The notes below the pieces were generated by a model that ran no database searches, had not been told where the DNA came from, and saw only the letters and a program-made list of their open reading frames with translations. Position numbers and translations under genes: made by a program. A stretch of DNA of 64,000 bases, taken from the NCBI RefSeq assembly GCF_900103915.1, contig NZ_FNIG01000005.1:124001-188000 (forward strand), in the 5' to 3' direction. The DNA comes from Tenuibacillus multivorans (GTDB lineage: Bacteria; Bacillota; Bacilli; Bacillales; Alkalibacillaceae). Position 1 is the first letter of the stretch, and each line of letters starts with the position of its first letter. Positions 25,842 through 34,095 of the stretch are shown here, piece after piece.

Positions 25842-28325
25842 ATGCAGAGAAAGTCGGCTAGGGTGTTTAGAACACTAGTGGTTTTGGCTTTGTTGAGTCT
25901 AGCATTTCCGCAATATGGTTATGCAGACTCTGAGAACTTCGAGGTCACACCTGGTGTTGAGTATGAGGAGTATAAGGATTCAACCCAGGCGATTCAGGTG
26001 ATGGAGGTCGATTTAACACAGCCTCATTTGGATCTTGGACTAGGGATGGATGAGAATTACCCGAACACTGAACCTATTTCGGAGATTGCGAAGGACATAA
26101 GTGAGGAAGGAAATAGAGTTGTCGGAGGGGTAAACGGTAGTTTCTTCTATATGGATTTTAAATATCCAACGTATTTAATGTCGATTGATGGAAACCTATT
26201 TAATTTAGGAACAGTTGCTGGTAGTAGCGGTTATATGCAAGATACGAAAGCGTTTGGTATGACAAATGATGGCCGTGGTTTAATCGGTGATATCAATTTA
26301 GATATTGAATTTACGGCAAACGACAGAACGTTTACAATGGATAAATTTAACCAGGATCGTGGACACCATGAAAAAGTATTGTACACGCCTTCTAATTATC
26401 ATTACACGCCTGATACAAACGAATGGGGCGTTGAAATTTACGTACATAATGTAGACAAACCAATTGATTCAATGGAAATGTCACTTGGCGATACGATTAC
26501 AGGTGAGGTTAAAGAAATTCGTCCATATAATTCGGGGTCACCGACCAATATTCCAAGTGATGGGTATGTGATTTCGGTTCATGGTGAATCTGATATTGCC
26601 GACGGACTCTCGGTTGGTGATGAAGTAGAATTAACCGTTGATGTTGAAAATGAATGGAAGGATACGGAATATATTATTGCTTCTGGACCGATGTTAGTTA
26701 ATGATGGTCAGGTTGCGCGTGATATGATTCCTAGTAATTCTGTTGCTAGAACGAAGGCACCGCGTACGGCTGTTGGGATCAATGAAGATGGATCAAAGGT
26801 TTACCTGATTACGGTCGACGGGCGTCAAGTCGGTTATAGCGAGGGTATGAGTTTAATAGATTTTGCTAATTACCTTGAAGGATTGGGCATCGAACACGCG
26901 CTAAACCTTGATGGCGGTGGCTCTACAACGATGGTCGCTAGAGAATATGGCGATGTTTATCCATCCGTGATGAATAGTCCATCTGGTGGTTATGAGCGAT
27001 CAGTTATTAACGGATTATTTGCGATTGTGAATCAGGAATCGGGTGTTCCAGAAAAAATTAATTTTGAAAGAGATGAAGAGGGTAAAGTAGTCGTTGGTGC
27101 AAGCTTTGATGTCGACGTCAATTATGTATTAGATGAATTTTATCATCCTCTTGAATACACACTTAACGATATCCAATTCTCAGTTGACGGGGATGTTGGT
27201 CGATTCACAGGCGATCAGTTTATCGCTGAGACTCCAGGCGTAGGGAAAATTCATGCCAGCATGGGGCCGGCTGATGCCTCGCTTCCAGTTGAAGTTATTC
27301 AAGCGCCAGATGAGGTGCGTATCGCTCCACAAGATTTAAGTATCGCCTTAAATCGAAGCCAGACATTTGAAGTAGATGCTAGAATGTCAGATGGATCACC
27401 GGTCATATGGGATCCTGAAATGGTGAATTGGTCTACTATTAATGAAATTGGAACGATTGATGAGAACGGTGAATTTACAGCTAGTTCGGACTCTGTAGCT
27501 GGACAGATTGTTGCATCCATTAACGGTAAAGATTATGAAACAAACGTTGCCATTGGTGGACCTGACAAAGTGGTTGAATCATTTGAAGACAATCTAAACT
27601 GGGTTTCATCTAGTATTGGAAATGCTCAGCTTGAAATCGAACAAGTATCAGAGAAAGCGGCTGTAGGTGGACAGGCATTAAGCTTGTCTTATCAGTTTGA
27701 AGACGATGCGACTAAAGTATCTGCCGTCTATGATGGGGATCAAATTTACGACAGACCTGAACATATTGGTATGTGGGTCCATGGTGATATAGATGACCAT
27801 AACCTTGGCTTACAAATAACGGACAGCCATGGCACGAAACATCAACTTGACCTTATACCTGTTGAAGCGGATTGGGATGGTTGGCAATATGTTGCCGCAT
27901 CGGTTCCAGAATCCATCCAATCACCATTTAAAATTGACCAGATTATGCTAGAAAAAGCTGATGGTCCTAGTGAAGGTCAATTATTCATAGATAAGATGGT
28001 TCTCTCATTTGATGAAAATAATCAGACACTTGAGGATCTAGAAAACTATGAAACGGTGAGTGCGACAAAAGAATGGAAAGTAACATTTGATAAATCAATC
28101 GATCCTGAATCGGTTAACGAGAACTCAATCTTTGTAGAAGATGTTCATGGTGACAAGCATGAGGTCACTTATGAATTGAATGAACAGCAAACGGTGATTA
28201 CCGTTAGTCCAACTGAGGCGTATACATCGGATGAATTTTACCGATTAGTGATCAATGAAAACGTCCAAGGTGAGAATGGATTTAATAAATTAGGACAAAC
28301 CGATCAATTATTTAAAGTTGAATAG
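25842..28325 (+). CDS. Secreted phosphodiester glycosidase-like (NAGPA domain) multi-domain protein
   Basis: 827 residues from the ATG at 25842 (GGGGGAG lies 7 bp before it; an upstream GTG at 25818 lacks a site). Signal peptide RTLVVLALLSLAF to GYA. The NAGPA domain covers about 60-400: GGVNGSFFYMDF, APRTAVGINEDG, LITVDGRQVGYSEGMSL, LNLDGGGSTTMV and SVINGLFAI. This family removes GlcNAc from phosphodiester-linked glycans. Later regions include a Big-like stretch (about 490-580), a carbohydrate-binding-like region (about 590-735), and a C-terminal SbsA/Big_5-like domain (KEWKVTFDKSIDPESVNENS). It may act on wall teichoic acid or capsule; that is inference. Confidence 0.85.
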   Translation: MQRKSARVFRTLVVLALLSLAFPQYGYADSENFEVTPGVEYEEYKDSTQAIQVMEVDLTQPHLDLGLGMDENYPNTEPISEIAKDISEEGNRVVGGVNGSFFYMDFKYPTYLMSIDGNLFNLGTVAGSSGYMQDTKAFGMTNDGRGLIGDINLDIEFTANDRTFTMDKFNQDRGHHEKVLYTPSNYHYTPDTNEWGVEIYVHNVDKPIDSMEMSLGDTITGEVKEIRPYNSGSPTNIPSDGYVISVHGESDIADGLSVGDEVELTVDVENEWKDTEYIIASGPMLVNDGQVARDMIPSNSVARTKAPRTAVGINEDGSKVYLITVDGRQVGYSEGMSLIDFANYLEGLGIEHALNLDGGGSTTMVAREYGDVYPSVMNSPSGGYERSVINGLFAIVNQESGVPEKINFERDEEGKVVVGASFDVDVNYVLDEFYHPLEYTLNDIQFSVDGDVGRFTGDQFIAETPGVGKIHASMGPADASLPVEVIQAPDEVRIAPQDLSIALNRSQTFEVDARMSDGSPVIWDPEMVNWSTINEIGTIDENGEFTASSDSVAGQIVASINGKDYETNVAIGGPDKVVESFEDNLNWVSSSIGNAQLEIEQVSEKAAVGGQALSLSYQFEDDATKVSAVYDGDQIYDRPEHIGMWVHGDIDDHNLGLQITDSHGTKHQLDLIPVEADWDGWQYVAASVPESIQSPFKIDQIMLEKADGPSEGQLFIDKMVLSFDENNQTLEDLENYETVSATKEWKVTFDKSIDPESVNENSIFVEDVHGDKHEVTYELNEQQTVITVSPTEAYTSDEFYRLVINENVQGENGFNKLGQTDQLFKVE

Positions 28326-28330
28326 AAAAG

Positions 28331-28365
28331 AAAAAGATCTACCTAGCGCAGGTAGATCTTTTTTT
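28331..28365. terminator. Bidirectional terminator between convergent genes
   Basis: AAGATCTACC-TAGCGCA-GGTAGATCTT with A-run before and T-run after, so it can serve both the exoprotein gene and the small leftward gene. Confidence 0.92.
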
Positions 28366-28368
28366 GCA

Positions 28369-28524
28369 TTATGTATAAAGATAGATGATGGTAATTGTAC
28401 TGATGACAGTTACTAAAGAAGTGATGGCTATTTTAAATATGTTTTTATTGCTCTTCGGCTTGATAGGTTTGAGTAACATTTCCTTTTCTTCATTCGTTAC
28501 CAAAGGGCTAACGCTATCCTTCAA
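28369..28524 (-). CDS. Small single-pass membrane protein, unrecognised
   Basis: The minus strand from a TTG at 28524 encodes 51 residues: a charged N-terminus (LKDSVSPLVTNEEKEMLL), a Lys-rich stretch, then one membrane helix, IAITSLVTVISTITIIYLYT, at the very C-terminus. AGGTGA lies at normal spacing before the start, and a terminator follows the stop. This reading is preferred over the plus-strand frame here, which has no ribosome site. The tail-anchored layout suggests the N-terminus stays in the cytoplasm. No family recognised. Confidence 0.55.
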   Translation of the reverse strand: MKDSVSPLVTNEEKEMLLKPIKPKSNKNIFKIAITSLVTVISTITIIYLYT

Positions 28525-28769
28525 TCGTATCACCTCAACTTCTCTCCCAAGACTATTTTCTTATTTATTAATGCTATCATATCAAAATATTCACGATTTG
28601 ACAAAATTCTTCAAAATTTTATATTCTTAATTTCAATCATTCATTTCATTCTAGTTACTGATATTATTATAAAAAATGTTAAATATAAGCTATTGGTCAT
28701 GTTCCATCTTGTCGAAATCTGATTTATAATAGAGTTAATAGATTAATTGATACATAAGGAGCGAGTATA

Positions 28770-29411
28770 TTGAGGAAAAAGCATCTATGGATTGTTGGTT
28801 TAGTGTTAGCTATGGCTTTAGGTATCGGTAGCGTTGTTTTAGCAGATGCAAAGGATACGTTTACGGATGTTGATGAATCGACGTCACACTACACTCATAT
28901 TAATGCATTGTATGAACAAGGAATCATTAGCGGTTTTCCGGATGGAACATTTAAACCGGATGATGGGTTACGCCGTGCAGACGTCGCTGTTATGGTTCAT
29001 TTTGCTTTAGGTGAACCAGATGGTGATGTGAGTGCGATGACATTCACGGATGTTCCGTCATATGCCCAGGAAGCGGTTGCGGCTTTAAGCGAAGAAGGCG
29101 TTATTCACGGTTATTCTGAAAAGACATTTGGCTCAAATGATATTGCAACACGTGCTCAGGTGGCTAAATTTTTAGTGACAGCATTTGGCTTAGAAATGAA
29201 TGTAGCAGATCAAGGTTATACTGATATTGAAGATGATGCAATGCTAAGCGATTATGTTAATGCATTAGGCGCATCTGGTATATCAGATGGTTATCCAAAT
29301 GGAGAATTTGGCGTGAATGACAAGGTGAGACGTAAAGATTTCGCAGCATTTTTAGATCGTGCTATGAATTATGATGAAAGTCCAAACCCAGAAGTTATCG
29401 GTATTGAATAG
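28770..29411 (+). CDS. Stand-alone SLH-domain surface protein
   Basis: 213 residues from a TTG start with AAGGAGCG upstream. A signal peptide (IVGLVLAMALGIGSVVLADA) is followed by three SLH repeats filling the rest: FTDVDESTSHYTHINALYEQ, FTDVPSYAQEAVAALSEEG and YTDIEDDAMLSDYVNALGAS, each with the GF/GYxxGxF turn. There is no catalytic domain, so it may be a structural surface protein, an adaptor or a competitor for wall-polymer sites. It is the third SLH protein within 10 kb. Confidence 0.9.
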   Translation: MRKKHLWIVGLVLAMALGIGSVVLADAKDTFTDVDESTSHYTHINALYEQGIISGFPDGTFKPDDGLRRADVAVMVHFALGEPDGDVSAMTFTDVPSYAQEAVAALSEEGVIHGYSEKTFGSNDIATRAQVAKFLVTAFGLEMNVADQGYTDIEDDAMLSDYVNALGASGISDGYPNGEFGVNDKVRRKDFAAFLDRAMNYDESPNPEVIGIE

Positions 29412-29419
29412 AGGATATT

Positions 29420-29454
29420 AAAAACTCTCGCGATTGTGTCGCGAGAGTTTTTTT
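29420..29454 (+). terminator. Terminator after the SLH gene
   Basis: AAAAACTCTCGCG and CGCGAGAGTTTTTTT pair around ATTGTGT. Confidence 0.93.
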
Positions 29455-29496
29455 GCCTTTAGAGGTGGAAAAGCTCGCCGAGGTAGTTTAGTAGTC

Positions 29497-29707
29497 TTCA
29501 ATGGGCACTCGGATTGGTTCATTGGGGAATTAGAGGTATTCAATGGGGACTCAGACTGGTTTAATGGGGAATTAGAGGCACTCAATGGGGACTCAGACTG
29601 GTTTAATGGGGAATTATCCCGGTTTAATGGGCAATTATTAACGTTGATTGGGGAATCGGAGTAGGCTGTTGGGGATTCAGCCTAGTCCTTCGGGGATTCA
29701 AGGTTCA
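29497..29707 (+). repeat. 21-bp tandem array, AATGGGGA type (array 3)
   Basis: About ten 21-bp copies between convergent genes. Two unit types alternate over the first six: AATGGGGACTCAGACTGG and AATGGGGAATTAGAGG, giving a 42-bp super-period, then degenerate forms such as TTGGGGATTCAG. An open frame across the array (period divisible by three) is not a gene. Confidence 0.92.
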
Positions 29708-29727
29708 TCTTTAATCCAACTGTTTCG

Positions 29728-31083
29728 TTAAAGTATGAAATACAGCCCAACAAGGAGTAAATAGAAGATCGCATATAAAACAATCGCGTATTTCCAATTC
29801 ATTCGTAGGCCGACTCGTACAGAGTTGGAATTGGTTAGGCTGCCAACCATTAAGTTCGTTGCAGAAAATGGTGAGATGAGAATGGTCATCATCCAGCCAA
29901 TTAATAAACCAATACTTAAAATTAAGTGATCTTCCGCAAATATAGGCGATGTGCTCAAGGTAATGGCTAAGGTCGTATTAGTTATAATCGGATGTATACC
30001 TACAAAAGATAGAGCATTAACCAGGATTGTTAAAATCGGAATGAGTAGCAACACGTGGGTAATGCCGCTACCCTCAAGGAAATAAATAATCCAATCGTTC
30101 GCCCCTGCATTTAAAATAGCGACACCGAATGTACCAGCGGCAATAAAAAGGGAGAGCTCGTTACCCATTTTCGGTAGACGTTCCTGTGAATATTTCAAAA
30201 GATTTTTTCCTAATTGCTTAGGTGACTGGTAAAACAAGGACCAAATCACTGATACGATAATCGCCATGATGGGGATAATGGTCAAAACGGATAGATCAAC
30301 GCTATGCTCAATCGTCATCGTTAATCCAGTCATGGCTACAATAATGAGAACGAGTTCAATGAGTTTACGCCTAGCTTTTTTAATGGATGTCTCATCGTTA
30401 TGTTGTACTGTCTCAATCGGTTCACTCAAGGTTCCGATAGTTAAAAAGCCAAGGAGTAACCCGATGATCGCAAAGGCAAAGCCTATTGGGAAGAGATCAA
30501 TCCAGGTAATATCAAAATAAGATAACATCAGGGCAATTGAAATAAAATAGGGTGACCATAAAAAGGACATGGCAAACCCGCGAATTAAGGCTTTGAGTCT
30601 TGTATCTTCATAGGATTCAAAAGAAGTTGTGCCGGTTAAGTGGTACATAATTGGGATTGTCCCAAGGTTCATGACCGCACCGACCCCCATTATAGACATC
30701 TTCAAATAGATATAGAGCTGTCGTGACGACTTAACATAGTGATTAAAAATCGTGTCTAAATAATCGAGATATTTCCCTGTACGAATCGGAATTGCAATTA
30801 ATGGGACGAAAATAAAGATGGCAAGTAGTCCAACATTTGAATTCAAGCTATTGAACATTGCCGTCAATCCTTCTCCGTTTATAGACATTAAGGCCGATAT
30901 GACTAACAGTGAGCTAATTAAAATCATAGGTGTTTTGCTTAAGTAAGGGATGAAAGATACGATTGTCACAGCCGCAAACATACTGACGATGATGGGTAAT
31001 GCGGGATGGTCGACAAATTGTGAGAAAAGATAGGTCAATCCCATTAGTAGTGCTGCGACTGGTCTGATGATTTTAGGCTTCAT
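29728..31083 (-). CDS. Multi-pass permease, possibly ion-transporter superfamily
   Basis: 451 residues with about 11-12 hydrophobic segments spread through the length, with short loops and a cytoplasmic-looking charged loop near residues 215-240 (ETVQHNDETSIKKARRK). Two internally similar halves, each with a re-entrant-like Pro/Gly/Asn-rich stretch (GAVMNLGTIPIMYHLTG and SFVGIHPIITNTTLA), recall the ion-transporter superfamily that includes ArsB/NhaD and dicarboxylate carriers. The exact family and substrate are not clear to me. It is monocistronic and has a well-defined promoter with a palindrome in the spacer, suggesting repressor control. Confidence 0.6.
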   Translation of the reverse strand: MKPKIIRPVAALLMGLTYLFSQFVDHPALPIIVSMFAAVTIVSFIPYLSKTPMILISSLLVISALMSINGEGLTAMFNSLNSNVGLLAIFIFVPLIAIPIRTGKYLDYLDTIFNHYVKSSRQLYIYLKMSIMGVGAVMNLGTIPIMYHLTGTTSFESYEDTRLKALIRGFAMSFLWSPYFISIALMLSYFDITWIDLFPIGFAFAIIGLLLGFLTIGTLSEPIETVQHNDETSIKKARRKLIELVLIIVAMTGLTMTIEHSVDLSVLTIIPIMAIIVSVIWSLFYQSPKQLGKNLLKYSQERLPKMGNELSLFIAAGTFGVAILNAGANDWIIYFLEGSGITHVLLLIPILTILVNALSFVGIHPIITNTTLAITLSTSPIFAEDHLILSIGLLIGWMMTILISPFSATNLMVGSLTNSNSVRVGLRMNWKYAIVLYAIFYLLLVGLYFIL

Positions 31084-31116
31084 GTTGTTACTCCTTCTAA
31101 AGTTTCATCTGTGTTT

Positions 31117-31145
31117 ATTATAAAGACTAACGTTAGTCGTGTCAT
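31117..31145 (-). promoter_or_regulatory. Promoter with palindromic operator in the spacer
   Basis: On the minus strand ATGACA (-35, 31140-31145) and TATAAT (-10, 31117-31122) are 17 bp apart. The perfect 14-bp palindrome GACTAACGTTAGTC (31125-31138) fills the spacer, a typical TetR-type arrangement. It lies 34 bp upstream of the permease start. Confidence 0.7.
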
Positions 31146-31180
31146 TTTGTTAATACGAAAAAACTCGCATCAAAGTCGAG

Positions 31181-31900
31181 TTAATAATACATTTCCTGAA
31201 TATAGGCTGGTAGTGGGTTATCGGCAATGAGCGTGTTGTGAACTTCAATTTTCTTACGTTTGGGAAATCGTACAAGCCCTTCTTTTGCAAGCTCGTTTAA
31301 TGTGGTCGACACAGCTTCACGACTTGATCCAATCATATTCGCAAGTTCTTGCTGGGAGATAGGGAGGTTAATGGCATGGAAGTCAACATTTTCGTTAGGT
31401 TGATGATATCTGTTATAGAGTGATTGTAATAAATAAATGATTCGTTCTCTAACGGTACCCGTAGCTAACTGTTTCATAAGGTTTTCTCGTTCTTCTAGAC
31501 GTTCACTTAATACTTTAAGACAGTTTTGTAAAAGAATAGGATGACGACTAGCTAGCTCAAGAAAATCATTTTCATTGATGGTACAAAAATGTGTGTCTTC
31601 AATAGCCTCTACAAAAACGTCATCACAGCTTAATGAGAAGCCTTCCATTTTTCCAAATGTGCTTCCAGCTCCAAGTAAGCTGTAAGTGAATTGTTTGCCA
31701 TCAGTGTCGATGGCATATAATCGTACGCTACCTGTTTTAATGAAGCAGAGTTCATTTTGGTGTGTTTCAGGAGATCGGATCAAGTCGTTACGCTTATAGT
31801 AAGTATGCTTAATCTTTTCGAGGGCTTCAAGGCTGACGGGCGTTGGAATTGATTCCAAAAAACCAATTTTCGATAAATACCATAGTTTACTATACTCCAT
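31181..31900 (-). CDS. Crp/Fnr-family transcriptional regulator
   Basis: 239 residues. The N-terminal cyclic-nucleotide-binding-like beta-roll spans about 20-140 (GSVRLYAIDTDGKQFTYSLLGAGSTFGKMEGF), with a helix to about 165 and a winged HTH_Crp at about 165-230 (ISQQELANMIGSSREAVSTT). There is no N-terminal Cys cluster, so it is not a classic oxygen-sensing FNR; the bound effector is unknown. GGGGGAG precedes the ATG. It is divergent from the riboswitch-sinI unit, sharing a 115-bp upstream region, so it may control that unit. Confidence 0.88.
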   Translation of the reverse strand: MEYSKLWYLSKIGFLESIPTPVSLEALEKIKHTYYKRNDLIRSPETHQNELCFIKTGSVRLYAIDTDGKQFTYSLLGAGSTFGKMEGFSLSCDDVFVEAIEDTHFCTINENDFLELASRHPILLQNCLKVLSERLEERENLMKQLATGTVRERIIYLLQSLYNRYHQPNENVDFHAINLPISQQELANMIGSSREAVSTTLNELAKEGLVRFPKRKKIEVHNTLIADNPLPAYIQEMYY

Positions 31901-32014
31901 ATTTCTCCCCCAAAAAAAAATATTTCAAAATGTTATTTAAATAACAGATTTATTTAATCGTTTCAATTATTATAACAATTGAAGGAAAATAAAACCATAT
32001 TACATTTAGCTTGT

Positions 32015-32098
32015 ATTGAAGAAAAGGCAAACCTCTTGAAAAAGGGGGACGCAAAGCCGGTGGTCTAAGGGGTTTCCTATGATAGCACAGCTACCTCA
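32015..32098 (+). promoter_or_regulatory. Cyclic-di-GMP-I (GEMM-I) riboswitch
   Basis: All conserved pieces of the class I aptamer are present in order: GGCAAACC; a hairpin CCTCTT-GAAA-AAGGGG with a GNRA tetraloop; GGACGCAAAGCC; GGTCTAAGG and CCTATGATAGC, which form the tetraloop receptor; and a closing GCTACC. Downstream, CCTCATT (32094-32100) can pair with AATGGGG (32104-32110), partly hiding the ribosome site GGAGG (32110-32114) of the next gene. The start of that anti-ribosome-site stem overlaps the aptamer's 3' end, so a translational switch is plausible. Whether c-di-GMP turns expression on or off is not settled by inspection. Confidence 0.92.
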
Positions 32099-32124
32099 TT
32101 AACAATGGGGGAGGAAAGGATTAC

Positions 32125-32259
32125 ATGTCACGTGAACAGGAAAGGTTGGATCGAGATTGGTTGGAGTTGATCAAACAGGCTAATAAGATGGGACTATCTA
32201 GAAAAGAGGTAAGGCATTATTTGCATCAGAAAAGAAATAAAACGCTCACTTCAAAATAG
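32125..32259 (+). CDS. sinI: SinI-like antirepressor under the c-di-GMP riboswitch
   Basis: A 44-residue protein, MSREQERLDRDWLELIKQ followed by ANKMGLSRKEVRHYLHQKRN. The LDxxWLELIKxAxxxxLSxxEVRxxL pattern is the SinI helix-hook that binds SinR in Bacillus subtilis and lifts repression of biofilm matrix genes. Only the dimerisation domain is present, with no DNA-binding domain, as in SinI itself. GGGGGAGGAAAGG precedes the ATG. No sinR is nearby, so the target would be encoded elsewhere. It lies 26 bp after the riboswitch aptamer. Confidence 0.85.
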   Translation: MSREQERLDRDWLELIKQANKMGLSRKEVRHYLHQKRNKTLTSK

Positions 32260-32341
32260 AAGTATTGTATTTTATTAACAACGTCATAAGAATTTAATAT
32301 GATACATTAAACATATTTTATTTGTTGTGGGGGTTATTGGA

Positions 32342-33292
32342 TTGACTAGCATCCCTGTCATTATAGATACAGATCCTGGGATTGATGATTTAGTCATGTT
32401 AACGGTGGCATTAACACATGATGAGTTAGATATTCGTTTAATCACGACGGTAGCAGGTAACCAAACGCAAAACAAAGTTTTAGATAATACCCTTCGTTTT
32501 CTGAGTTATGTGGGTCGAACCGATATTGAAGTGGCGCGTGGAGCAGAGCAACCTTTTTTTAAGGAGCTTAAGACAGCAGCACAATTTCATGGAGAGTTTG
32601 GGACTGGTCATGTTATATTCCCTGAGCCAAATATTACAGCAAGCCAGAGAAATGCAGTTGAGGCTATTCGTGATGTGTTAATGCAGGCTGATGAGCCGAT
32701 TAATATCGTTACCACTGGGCCGTTGACTAATATTGGGGCATTTTTATTGGCGTACCCTGATCTAAAACAAAAAATTAGAAAGATTACCATTATGGGAGGT
32801 GCAGCCCTAGGTGGAAATGTAGCTCCAAAGGCAGAGTTTAATGTTTATACAGATCCGGATGCGGCCCTAGTCGTATTTGATTCTGGAGTACCTATCGTCA
32901 TGTGTGGATTAGATGTCACACGTGAGGCCTATTTAACTGAAGAGGATTTAACACGTATCCGCCAAATTGGGACCGATTTGTCTAAGAAGATGTATCAAAT
33001 GTTAAAGTTTTACCAACAAGCAGCTGATATAACGCCTTTTCATGAACCATTTTTTGATATGGTTGTACGGTTGCACGATTTATGTGCGATCGCTTATGTT
33101 GTGAATCCCAAGATCTTTCAAGGTGCATTTTATTATGTCACGGTTGAAAGAAAACCGGGGCTTACGGAAGGGACTACGGTTGTGGATTATATCGATAGTT
33201 TAGATAAGGAGCCTAATGCATTTGTATTATATTCTGTTAATCGAGAGGAGTTAGTCGATATGCTCATAAGGGCGATATATAAAGTGGGCTAA
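32342..33292 (+). CDS. Inosine-uridine-preferring nucleoside hydrolase (IunH family)
   Basis: 316 residues starting at TTG 32342, chosen because GGGGG at 32329-32333 gives the right spacing; a GTG at 32327 would lie in that site. VIIDTDPGIDD is the calcium-binding N-terminal signature. VTTGPLTNIGAFLL, IMGGAALGGNVAPKAEFNVYTDPDAA and CGLDVTREAYL are further family blocks, and FYDM-like FFDMV plus HDLCAIAYV close the active site. It splits ribonucleosides into base and ribose in the cytoplasm. It is monocistronic after sinI. Confidence 0.93.
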   Translation: MTSIPVIIDTDPGIDDLVMLTVALTHDELDIRLITTVAGNQTQNKVLDNTLRFLSYVGRTDIEVARGAEQPFFKELKTAAQFHGEFGTGHVIFPEPNITASQRNAVEAIRDVLMQADEPINIVTTGPLTNIGAFLLAYPDLKQKIRKITIMGGAALGGNVAPKAEFNVYTDPDAALVVFDSGVPIVMCGLDVTREAYLTEEDLTRIRQIGTDLSKKMYQMLKFYQQAADITPFHEPFFDMVVRLHDLCAIAYVVNPKIFQGAFYYVTVERKPGLTEGTTVVDYIDSLDKEPNAFVLYSVNREELVDMLIRAIYKVG

Positions 33293-33329
33293 GTAATCAG
33301 ACTTACTTAGCGGGTTTAAGTCGCTGGAA

Positions 33330-33357
33330 AACTCACTAAAAGTGGGTTCTCTTTTTT
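33330..33357 (+). terminator. Terminator after the nucleoside hydrolase
   Basis: AACTCACT-AAA-AGTGGGTT followed by CTCTTTTTT. Confidence 0.8.
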
Positions 33358-33475
33358 GTATAAGCAATCTTTAGGCTCAAGAAATGGTCTAGGGTATTTA
33401 TTTGCCTGATGGTCTAATTTCTAGTACAATGTCAAATTGTGTGTGTTTTTAGTTGTTGAGAGAAAGGAGTATTCC

Positions 33476-33997
33476 GTGAGTTTTTCCAAATTACTAGAGA
33501 TGGATACGGGCAGTCAAGCTGATCGTCAGGAACAATTGGAAAGCATGGAGTTTCAAATATTTCGAATGCGCGAAAACATGAAAGAAATATCAAAAAAATA
33601 TGAGATTGTCGGCATAGATCAAACGAAACATGACCATTGGGTGATTGTGTTTAAAGATGAAGGTAAAGAAACAGCCCAATTAATGATCAATGATTGTGAA
33701 GCGGCATTTCGTGGTGCATGGGATTCATGTCTGCAGCTTCAATATAAAAATGAAAACACGATTCACATTGATGATATTAAAGGGACTGAGGAACAAGGCT
33801 ATGGTTCCATATTAATGAATCATTTAAAAAATTTGGCTTATGAAAAAAATTATCAGTACGTTACGGGTGATTTAGTGAAGCGTGATTGGGATCATCTGAA
33901 TCGTTTAGAGCATTTTTACCGCAAGCATCATTTTGATGTTGATATAGATTATGACAATCGCGTTGGTGAAATTGTGTGGAATGGAGACTCCTTTTAA
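33476..33997 (+). CDS. GNAT-like N-acetyltransferase
   Basis: 173 residues from GTG 33476, preceded by AAAGGAG. An N-terminal helical segment (about 1-45) leads to a GNAT-like fold in the second half: TIHIDDIKGTEEQGYGSILMNHLKNLA holds the acetyl-CoA loop (QGYGS) and helix, and RLEHFYRKHHFDV is the usual C-terminal strand-turn. The first half is only weakly GNAT-like, and the substrate is unknown. Its stop codon is in the loop of a terminator. Confidence 0.7.
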   Translation: MSFSKLLEMDTGSQADRQEQLESMEFQIFRMRENMKEISKKYEIVGIDQTKHDHWVIVFKDEGKETAQLMINDCEAAFRGAWDSCLQLQYKNENTIHIDDIKGTEEQGYGSILMNHLKNLAYEKNYQYVTGDLVKRDWDHLNRLEHFYRKHHFDVDIDYDNRVGEIVWNGDSF

Positions 33998-34012
33998 TGG
34001 GAGTCTTTTTTC
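33985..34012 (+). terminator. Terminator overlapping the end of the GNAT gene
   Basis: AGACTCC-TTTTAAT-GGGAGTCT followed by TTTTT. The TAA stop (33995-33997) forms part of the loop. Confidence 0.88.
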
Positions 34013-34095
34013 AATACTTTTTAATTCGATTACTTAATGTAACCTAGTGATTTTGTTATAATAATTGAATGTGAATGACAACGAGATGAAAAGAG

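Noticed and set aside
28385-28630. 81-residue hydrophobic plus-strand frame
   Set aside because: No ribosome site; the opposite strand holds a small gene with ribosome site and terminator, and the hydrophobicity mirrors that helix.
29434-29664. Open frame encoding a repetitive 76-residue protein
   Set aside because: It runs through the terminator and array 3. The repeated heptads arise because 21 is divisible by three; similar frames occur in the other arrays on either strand.
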